Source: Leptobrachium leishanense (Eukaryota > Chordata > Amphibia > Anura > Megophryidae). From it: 64,000 nt of DNA. The notes beneath the pieces are model-generated. The model was not told the DNA's origin and made no database searches. It was given only the letters and a program-made list of their open reading frames with translations. Below, piece by piece: positions 57,040 through 64,000 of the stretch. The position numbers and the translations under genes are program-made. The stretch is from positions 153,858,101-153,922,100 of the forward strand of contig CM019065.1 in the NCBI GenBank assembly GCA_009667805.1, given 5' to 3'. The first letter of the stretch is position 1. Every line of letters starts with the position of its first letter.

Positions 57040-57715
57040 TGTAACCGGAGTCAATCAGGTTCACTTCATTAACGGCGCCGGACCAGACACAAGCAAGGAT
57101 TGTCCAAACACTAGTCTCTTCAGGAAAGGCAAGAGTTTATTGTGTCGTCACACAAGTGCTCACACAGGATTGAATCGCTTAGAGTGAGCCCCGATTACAC
57201 CGAGACATGAGGTTTTATGCCCCAAATACATAATTAGGTACATCCCCATTAGCCCACCTCCCTATGACACTCTATTCCACCCCACGTGGGTTAATACCTC
57301 CCATCATTAATTCGAACACAAAGAACATTCCACATATAACTATAAATTGATACACTTCTCGTTAGTTTGACAGTCTGTGATTTGTTTGTGCTGTCTTTCT
57401 CCGGGCAGTGCCTCCCTCCCTATCGGCTATGTTTATTCAGATGGCCTGGGGCCCGGTCTTCTATACTCCTTCGTCTTTCCGCGGGCCCCACCGACCTTGG
57501 AGTCGCTTTTCTCCTCCGTGCCAGGAACAGACAGAGATCTTTCATAAAACTTTAATTGCTTTTCTGCTAATCTAAACGCATTCCTAAGTTTCTACGTATA
57601 CCTCATTCTAGTCTCAGCTACAAACCTGTCTATTTATATACAAGTGAACCAATATTCTGAACAAGATGGCCGCCTGTGTACAATGGCGGCCGTCTTTCAG
57701 CCTATTTCCACTTCA
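57040..57715 (-). repeat. ERV 5' LTR
   Basis: 676 bp, with TG...CA ends on both strands, TATA and AATAAA equivalents as in the 3' LTR, and ATGG at 57716-57719 outside. It is the promoter-side LTR in the direction of proviral transcription. Confidence 0.92.
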
Positions 57716-58019
57716 ATGGGACAGGTAAAAAGGCTGTCCATTTACATTGGGTAAGATGGCAGAATGGGGTTGATGGTGGGAGGGAGGTAAGTGGTGAGGA
57801 TTTGGAGGTATTGATCTGAGAAATGGAGAAAATACTGTTTTGGAGGGTGAGTGCAAAGCAAAGGGACTGGTGGGGTGGAAGTGGATAACTTTGGGGTATA
57901 AATTGACAGAGCTTTTGTTTATAAGGGATAAGAAGAGTTTCAGAGAGCTGCTTTTTTTAAAAAAACAAACCAATCAGCATCACAGCAATACATAAAAAAA
58001 CCCACTTATTTTTAATAAT

Positions 58020-58045
58020 TTGTATGTGATATATATATATATATT
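58020..58045. repeat. AT microsatellite
   Basis: Short run of AT units. Confidence 0.75.
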
Positions 58046-58190
58046 ACCAATAGGTATTACATATGCATGGTACAGGATCAGTGGTGATCACATACAGGCC
58101 CCAGAAATTTAAAGGGCCAGACCCCTGTGTTTTCTTCATGTCACCTACAGAGCTGCACTCTCCCTCTGTGCTTTGGCCCATCCCCTATAT

Positions 58191-58328
58191 CAGTGATGGT
58201 GAAACCCTCGGCAGCCCAGATGTTTTAGAACTACCTGTTCCATGATGCCTAGTGAACCTTAAAGCTGCCAGAGCATCATGGAACATGTCGTTTCAAAACA
58301 TCTGGGGTGCAGGCTCCCCCGACCAGTG
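58191..58328. mobile_element. Small hAT-like MITE, 138 bp
   Basis: CAGTGATGGTGAAACCCTCGG at the left and CAGGCTCCCCCGACCAGTG at the right are inverted. CAGATGTTTT...AAAACATCTG and GTTCCATGATGC...GCATCATGGAAC pair inside. The terminus type is widespread in amphibian hAT elements. Confidence 0.7.
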
Positions 58329-59290
58329 TATGCAGGGAGTGCAGTTGTAATGTTTTCTGATAAAAAAAACAAAATAATGCCAGAAATACCCCGAACGCGG
58401 AGCACCTGTAGGCGGCTCTGCTGCGTCGAGACACACTCAGTGTATACAGAGGCCCATTCAGTTCCTCAGCAGCTGCTAAATTGCTATATTGCAGCAGTTC
58501 AGTTTGCTGCAGCCGTCTCATTGAACGCTTTGACTGTGAATATTGAAGGAAACGGCCATAGGATTGCTAAGTGAAAGGTGCTGTTTCTGCAATAACCGCT
58601 GTTGTCAATTTTATTAGTACTTTAGTGTTAATGTTTACCATGTTCCTGTAAATATTTGGGGTTTTGGTCCAACAAAACTTCAAACTGAACATTTCAATAT
58701 TGAATTATTTGCTGCGTGGAGGCGGCCATCTTTCCCACGTCAAACTGAGCTAACTACGCAGCAGCTCTCGACTCAGCTGCAAGTGCTAAGTTAACAGTGC
58801 TGAGCGCTGAACTGCAGCACAGCGTTCAGTGCCAAGTTGCTAACTTAGCACTTGCAGCGGCTGAGGAACTGAACACACCTCAGGTCTGCATGGCTGAGCG
58901 CCCAGAGTTGGAAATAGCCTGCTTCGGCCATGATGCGGTGCAAAGCAACTGCTTTACACCGCGGCCGGCATATCTCCAGCTTAATAGTGGCCCCACAATT
59001 TTTTTTAGATATGGTTGCTTCATTTAGTGATCCGGCCCATCCTTACTAGCTTGTCTAGTTAAGTTGTAGTGATTGACTCATATATGGGCCACACATGCTA
59101 ATCCATCAGGAGGCTTGTGATCCGGCGCACTGCAAATCACACTATGCGTCATAGCACACGTGACATACGCACAGTGCACCGCCCAACTCTCTAAACGAGA
59201 AAGTAGCACGGGCCAATTTCTACCTCAGTATCTATAAAAAAGCCCATCAAAATACTCAGCACCAAGCCCATGATACTCTTAATCCGGCCC
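58329..59290. other. No gene recognised (hAT interior)
   Basis: Includes a hairpin near 58770-58870: CAGCTGCAAGTGCTAAGTTA against TAGCACTTGCAGCGGCTG. No transposase motif was found. Confidence 0.45.
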
Positions 59291-59300
59291 TGCCTCCACT

Positions 59301-59657
59301 GTAGTTCTCTTCTCCTTATTTAAGTTTTGTCCACAGAATTGCACCGTGGCACGCCAACTAACACATTCAAAGACTTCAACAGTGGCTTATACATTTAAAC
59401 TTAAGGGTTTATTCAGGGGTCAAGTCCTGGGAAAAAAAGTGAGGGAACTCACCCACGAATTCCACAACCCCTATTACCTGAAGAAAAAATATATATAATC
59501 ACGAGTATAGCCGGACGAGCCGGTGATACCATTTTTATTGGGTTAACTTTACATTTAAAAGACAAGCTTTCAAGAGTGTAAACTGGAAACTATACTGATC
59601 AGTGAAAGGTATCACTACGTACAGGTATACTCGCGATTTTGGCAACTGGACTAACGC
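59301..59657. other. No gene recognised
   Basis: Short unassigned stretch. Confidence 0.4.
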
Positions 59658-59659
59658 AT

Positions 59660-59661
59660 TT

Positions 59662-59698
<37 letters not shown>
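59660..59698. repeat. TA microsatellite
   Basis: About 18 TA units. Confidence 0.9.
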
Positions 59699-59699
<1 letters not shown>

Positions 59700-59779
59700 A
59701 GGCACAGACCCCCAGAATTATATACACAGCACTGGACCCCCAGAATAATATACACGGCACTGGTTATATGGATATATTT

Positions 59780-60072
59780 TCCCAGTTCACATGGATATAA
59801 TTGCCCCAGCTCTCATGGATAATGCCCCCAGCTCTCATGGATATTGCCCCCAGGTCTCATGGATAATGCCCCCAGGTCTCATGGATAATGCCCCCAGGTC
59901 TCATGGATATTGCCCCCAGGTCTCATGGATATTGCCCCCAGGTCTCATGGATAATGCCCCCAGCTCTCATGGATAATGCCCCAGGTCTCATGGATATATG
60001 ACCCAGGTCTCATGGATAATGCCCCAGGTCTCATGGATATTGCCCCCCAGCGTTTCATGGATAATGCCCCAG
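59780..60072 (+). repeat. Minisatellite, 22-bp unit
   Basis: About twelve units of the type CTCATGGATATTGCCCCCAGG, alternating ATATTG and ATAATG, and GGT and GCT. A unit of 22 bases shifts frame each time, so the encoded peptide cycles through three frames (MDNAP, SHGYCPQ, VSWI). Confidence 0.9.
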
Positions 60073-60088
60073 CTCACCTCTCTGCGAC

Positions 60089-60233
60089 CGGCGGCCGCGT
60101 GCTTCCTGTTAGAACGGCCGCTGACAGGAAGTGCAGCCGCTCACCTGGGATCAATGAAACAGCCAGGCGAGCGGCTCCACTTCCTGTCAGCGGGCCGTTC
60201 TAACAGGAAGCACGCAGCCGCCGGCAATGTGCG
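60089..60233. repeat. GC-rich long hairpin
   Basis: GGCGGCCGCGTGCTTCCTG through TTAGAACGGCCGCTGACAGG and AAGTGCAGCCGCTC on the left is mirrored by GAGCGGCTCCACTTCCTG and GTCAGCGGGCCGTTCTAAC to AAGCACGCAGCCGCCGG. The arms are about 60 bp with few mismatches and a loop of about 20 bases. Confidence 0.85.
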
Positions 60234-60573
60234 GCGGCCGCCTGCTCCAGCCTTTCGGGCTCAGGCCACAGCGGGAACGCAGCGTTCCCGCTGTGGGAGA
60301 AGTGCGGGAACGCTGTTCCCGCGCGTTCCCGCTCGACTCGAGCCCTGGGTTTATTCAAAGAGCACCGAATTTTACCGAACAGTGAATTCCCCCGTACAGT
60401 GCAATTTTGTGGACATTCCGCTGTTCAAAAATCTGGCGTTTCTTCAAATAATGGCGAATTCCCTGTGAAATATGGTGCAGTTCGACGGTAGAAGTAATGG
60501 TTAATCTTTTCAGAGAACACAGAACAGCCCTGCAAAGTAGCTGAAATGCCCAGATTTTCATTTGACAGGTTTA

Positions 60574-61078
60574 TATTTCAAAATTTTTTTTTTTTTTATA
60601 TTTCAAAATTTTTATTTTGCAATAAACAAAAGGTCACAGACCGACCAGTCAGGTGGCCTCACAGGGCCAAATGAGATACTCACAAAGAAAGCACAGAAAA
60701 CATAAGGGGGGGTTCATATAGGAAACTACATAAAATCAAAAATAGTGGGGGGGGTGTAGAAACTCGTCAGGGGGGTCATCCTGCAAAAACAAAAGAGAGT
60801 GATGGAGTTCGCTGATGGGGCACCAGGGAAACAAACAAAACCAAATAAAAAAAAAAAAAAAAAAAATATAAAAAAAAAAAAGGGGGGGGGAATAAAAAAA
60901 AAAGGGGGGTAGTGAGGGACTGCCAAACATATCGTGGCATTCCTGGCTCACCCCAGCAACCTAAAGGGAACCGAGGGCCATGGAAGGGGCCACGTGGCCA
61001 GGAGACCTGGGGCCAAAAGGGGGTACAGAGCCTAGGTAGCCACCCTAGCGGCTCTCCCAGGCTACCTCCTAATGTCCC

Positions 61079-61109
<31 letters not shown>

Positions 61110-62840
61110 ATGGTGAGTCCCAGTGCTCCAACAGATGAACAACATGAACCTACAAGCATCAAGGGGGGGGGGAGGGTCAGGAACGCCAGGAATCCAGGTA
61201 TATCCTCCGGGAGGGAATCATTATGGGGAGAAGGGGGGTATAAGGCAACATTCAACAGAAAGTCATCCCCAATTGGGGGGTTTCATCGTAAAATAAAAGA
61301 TACAAAAAGTCTCAGAGTATGGGCAAACAAGAGAATAGGATATCCTCAGCTGGGGAACAGCTTCATCAGAGTCCACGTCAGTAACCAAAAAGGCCTAATA
61401 AAATATGTCTCAGCAGGCATGTGAACGCATAGGAACCAGACAGTAAAAACCCTGAGAGTAAAATCAGCTATCGTCCACAGAGATTGGCAAAAACAGTGCC
61501 GAAAACAAAACTGTCCACAGCAGGGGACGCCCAGGCGAGGAAACCGAGTCAGCAAGGGGTAATTTCAAGAGGGCTGCAGAGGGCGAACGGGTGGTAAACT
61601 CAGCTGGTCAGGCTACGGTCGAGCAGTAGACAGCGGGTAAGACAGACCCCTTCAGCCCGTGTCCCACGGTATCGCGGTGTGTAAATCCTTCACAGGCCCG
61701 TCCGTGCACCTCTCCACACCCCACTCCTGCAGTGTCCAGGCCAAAAGAGACAAATCTAGGGCCAGGATCTCTCTCATCCCGACCAGGTCCCAAGGAAGAG
61801 CAGCAGGCAGCCTTCCATGCTCAGCTTTCCTCTGATGGATCCACCAGGCAGGTAGGGTACTAGGCAGAACGAGAAGAGTCGCAGCCTTGCCACGGGGCAC
61901 CCCAGGAACCGCCACTCGTACTGTAAGCACATCAGACTGCATCACCTCCTCATCGTGTGGTTCCGGGGTCCCCTCTGCCTGTATCTCTCCATCCGCAACC
62001 TCCGCGCATCCACGAGGTAGGGCCTCTCCACCAGCACGATAAATCATCTCAACTTTAGGCTCCAGACACTCCTCAGCTCGGTCAGGAGGCAAAGCTTCCA
62101 CAAAATCCCCCGGGCTGTCTCCGTCATCCTCTCCATCACATCTCTCCTGGGCCGCCCCCCAAAGCGGACGGTGGACCAGCGGCGCAACACTCCGAACCCC
62201 AACTCCACACTCCGCACCCTCAGCGACAGCAGTCAGATCCTCAACATCGGGTGTAGGTAAGTCCTCTTCCGATACGCAGGGGCGGGAGGTCAGCGGCTCT
62301 CTGCATCTCCTCAGCACTGCCATCATTTGGCGCCAGGTCCCCTTCGTGAGTGGGCCCAGGCCATCCCCCTCCAGCAGCGCTAGACAGGCCTCCAGGCCCT
62401 CAATCGCGGCCATTTTCACATCACTGCGGGGAGGGGGGACGAACCGGCGCCCAAACTCACCAGCCTCGTGTGTCTTCTGCAATCCGTCCCAAGTGAATGG
62501 GAGACTGGGGCCCTGCATCTCCGCTACTCCCCTCACGGACCCAGCTAGGGAGGCTTCCTCAGGGGGGCACAGCAAGTAGGTGATTGGGGTCGAGGGGCAG
62601 GCCGCAAGATGGCCGCCGGCAGCAACCTCCATCATAAAATGCCCGGTAATCAGCTGTCTCCGGTCCGGTGGGGGGGCAGAACGGACCCCGGACATCACAC
62701 CTCCGATGGCCAACTACTCGGGGATCCCCGCGTGCTGTTTCCAACAGCAAAAAGCCTTCATAAAGATCCCTAAGAGAGAGGACGGGCCGGAGCTCCACAG
62801 GCACGCGTCCTCTCCCTTCAGCAGCCAGCCACGCCCCCCC
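60574..62840 (-). mobile_element. Retroposon with poly(A) end and 14-bp target duplication
   Basis: ATTTGACAGGTTTA is duplicated at 60560-60573 and 62841-62854. On the minus strand the element starts GGGGGGGCGTGGCTGGC and ends with A-rich sequence (AAAAATTTTGAAATAT and an A-run). This is the pattern of an L1-type retroposon with an intact 5' end. It has no reverse transcriptase or endonuclease, so it was mobilised in trans or is internally deleted. Several G-runs and A-runs near 60890, 61080-61102 and 61165 are in the 3' part. A truncated relative lies at 46715-47610. Confidence 0.85.
61652..62713 (-). CDS. Long open frame in the retroposon, function unknown
   Basis: A 353-codon open frame on the sense strand of the retroposon, starting at 62713, about 130 bases from the element's 5' end. 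The encoded sequence is acidic in the middle (SEEDLPTPDVEDL, GEDDGDSPGDFVE) and contains a KMAA phrase near residue 100. Tryptophan- and leucine-rich pieces lie near the end (PAWWIHQRKAEHG, LDLSLLAWTLQEWG). I find no RNA-binding, zinc-knuckle, endonuclease or reverse transcriptase motif. It may be a degenerate or novel ORF1-like protein, or a by-product of CpG-rich sequence. Whether the 46.7-kb relative keeps it cannot be judged, since that copy is truncated. Confidence 0.4.
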   Translation of the reverse strand: MAIGGVMSGVRSAPPPDRRQLITGHFMMEVAAGGHLAACPSTPITYLLCPPEEASLAGSVRGVAEMQGPSLPFTWDGLQKTHEAGEFGRRFVPPPRSDVKMAAIEGLEACLALLEGDGLGPLTKGTWRQMMAVLRRCREPLTSRPCVSEEDLPTPDVEDLTAVAEGAECGVGVRSVAPLVHRPLWGAAQERCDGEDDGDSPGDFVEALPPDRAEECLEPKVEMIYRAGGEALPRGCAEVADGEIQAEGTPEPHDEEVMQSDVLTVRVAVPGVPRGKAATLLVLPSTLPAWWIHQRKAEHGRLPAALPWDLVGMREILALDLSLLAWTLQEWGVERCTDGPVKDLHTAIPWDTG

Positions 62841-63429
62841 ATTTGACAGGTTTAAACATTTGAATCCCATGGTTTTCAATGTAAAAAAATCCGTTTTTAT
62901 CAAATTTTTATTCAACGAGTTTTTCATTTCAATTGCAGCTAAAGGTCTTTATTTATTTTAAAAGAAATATGCCGAATTATTATGATTTATTTTTTTTAAA
63001 AAAACGTAGGTTCTTTTTATTCTGCATCAGACCTTTTTATTGTTATTCATAGGACCTTATTTTTATTATTTCCGTGCATTATTTTTTATTTAAAATGCAT
63101 TTTAAAAGTTGTGTTTTTGTTTTCTTTTAGATAGCATTCGGCTGGTCGTCGGCTGCGTTTGGTGGTTTATTTGATTCTGTGATTTTTCTGTGGTTTTCCA
63201 GATGAATTTGGCAGATCGATTCAGTGCACTTTGGGGACCCTGCAGTGAATGCTAAATTCGCCGCAGGGTCAGCGAATGGGGTCGCCAAAGGAGAGAACAC
63301 TGAAATTTCGTTGCTCTCTGAATAACCCCTATAGACTATTCATCAGTAAATTCCATAATAAGCAGAGCAGTACTGACCTCTGCTGGCCAATGTGTTCATT
63401 TAAAAAATAGTTACCTTCTAATAAACTTC

Positions 63430-64000
63430 CAGGGTTATTCAAAGAGATACGAATTGCTGGTTGAAAGGTAACCGAACGCTGAAATTCAGCGTTCGGTTAC
63501 CTTTCCTAGCCATTCGGCTATTCAGAGAGCAGGCAGTTTGCCAAATGTTGGTGAATTGCCTGCACATACGGTTCGAGGGCAGAGAACTCCCCGTAGAGAA
63601 GCAATGCTTTGTCTATTCAGAGAGCAAAAACCAGCAGTGAAAAGTTGCCGAAATGCCCTGCCATTCGTTGGTTTCATTCAAAAGGTTTATTCAGGCGAAT
63701 CCCATTGGCTTCAATATTAAAATTCAGGATGTTTTAGGCATTTTTTGGTATTTGTTTGCAAACATTTTTTTTTGTGTTTTTTTTTTAAACTGTTTTTTGT
63801 TTTTTCTGTAACAGTCCTTTTTATTATCATTCATCGGGTCTTATATGTAAATTTCAGACATTTTCATTCTGTAGTTTCTTTGCAAACAGCGTTTCACTTT
63901 TCAAACATTCAAGCGTACTGTTTTTTTTTTTTCCACTCCATTCGTCTGCGGTGTCGGGTTTTTCTGGCAGCTGCTCTGCGCTGTGATCGTCGGCTCGTCG
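63430..64000. mobile_element. MITE-like element running off the window
   Basis: It starts CAGGGTTATTCAAAGAGATACG, then has an inverted repeat GGTAACCGAACGCTGAA...TTCAGCGTTCGGTTACC. Its layout follows 60346 and 37991: T-rich centre near 63760-63800 and CGTCGGCTCGTCG at the end of the window. The right end is outside. Confidence 0.65.

Larger units (their letters stand above)
48681..57715 (-). mobile_element. Endogenous retrovirus, class I (gammaretrovirus-like), defective
   Basis: A minus-strand provirus of 9035 bp with two 676-bp LTRs and ATGG target duplications. In the direction of transcription (right to left) it has: 5' LTR, leader, gag matrix and capsid, protease remnant, reverse transcriptase remnants, connection and RNase H, a captured OGFr-like domain, integrase core and C-terminus, env, polypurine tract, 3' LTR. 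The capsid, integrase and Env features (CWVC in SU, a cysteine cluster in TM) fit gamma/epsilon-type class I elements. Nucleocapsid, most of the reverse transcriptase and the integrase zinc domain are missing. Multiple frameshifts and stops make it non-coding for any complete viral protein. Confidence 0.93.
48199..59292. mobile_element. hAT-type element interrupted by the ERV
   Basis: Ends CAGGGCCGGATTAATG and CTTAATCCGGCCCTG are inverted. CCTCCACT is duplicated exactly at 48191-48198 and 59293-59300, the 8-bp target duplication of hAT transposons. After removal of the ERV (48681-57719) about 2.06 kb of hAT sequence remains, in two parts (48199-48680 and 57720-59292). I see no hAT transposase in it, so it was probably non-autonomous. 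A smaller hAT-like repeat is nested at 58191-58328. Confidence 0.85.
60346..63329. mobile_element. Palindromic MITE-like element split by a retroposon
   Basis: GGGTTTATTCAAAGAGCACC at the left and GCTCTCTGAATAACCCC at the right, with motifs shared with 37991-39070. Without the insertion it would be about 700 bp. Confidence 0.7.

Noticed and set aside
60776..61255. Phe/Pro-rich frame
   Set aside because: It reads through A-runs and G-runs in the 3' part of the retroposon.

Overview
This window looks like gene-poor intergenic DNA from a vertebrate, most like a frog or another amphibian. The evidence is the mixture of repeats: L2-type and Tx1/L1-type LINEs, Tc1/mariner, hAT, piggyBac-like (TTAA) and Harbinger-like (TTA/TAA) DNA transposons, palindromic MITEs, solo LTRs and one class I endogenous retrovirus (ERV). 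I found no complete host gene, tRNA, rRNA or CRISPR array. Every recognisable coding stretch belongs to a mobile element and nearly all are broken. Species assignment is inference.

Layout: 1-8.5 kb holds a hAT-like repeat, a truncated Tc1 copy, small MITEs and a 30-bp minisatellite. 8.5-15.3 kb holds two piggyBac-type non-autonomous elements built as chains of hairpins, and a snap-back repeat split by a 5'-truncated L1 insertion with an 11-bp target duplication. 15.4-19.2 kb is one L2 copy interrupted by a second L2 (10-bp duplication) and by a Harbinger-like MITE. 19.5-24.6 kb holds a Harbinger-like element, a solo LTR with a 5-bp duplication, and a near-complete Tc1 inside a hAT-like element. 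25.1-28.9 kb holds the second hairpin-chain piggyBac copy, a CGAAA-rich element and a LINE interrupted by a MITE. 30.3-35.8 kb is a nested stack: a foldback repeat split by a hAT-like element, which carries a mariner, followed by a minus-strand L2. 37.3-48 kb holds more MITEs, a Harbinger-like element containing a solo LTR, L2 fragments and short tandem repeats.

The most interesting object is a minus-strand provirus at 48681-57715, flanked by ATGG. It sits inside a hAT-type element (48199-59292) that has its own 8-bp duplication CCTCCACT. The provirus is gammaretrovirus-like in Gag, integrase and Env. Its two 676-bp LTRs differ at only two positions by eye, yet gag, pol and env are shifted, stopped and internally deleted. 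Between the RNase H and integrase regions lies an in-sense, intronless segment (51924-52484) that reads as the conserved N-terminal domain of the cellular opioid growth factor receptor (OGFr) family. It appears to replace the integrase zinc-binding domain. I read it as a host sequence captured by a retrovirus.

The right end (59.7-64 kb) holds a 22-bp minisatellite, a GC-rich hairpin, and a palindromic repeat split by a 2.27-kb retroposon with a 14-bp target duplication and a 353-codon open frame. Much of the window is repeats inserted into repeats, and several empty sites can be reconstructed from paralogous copies within the window.
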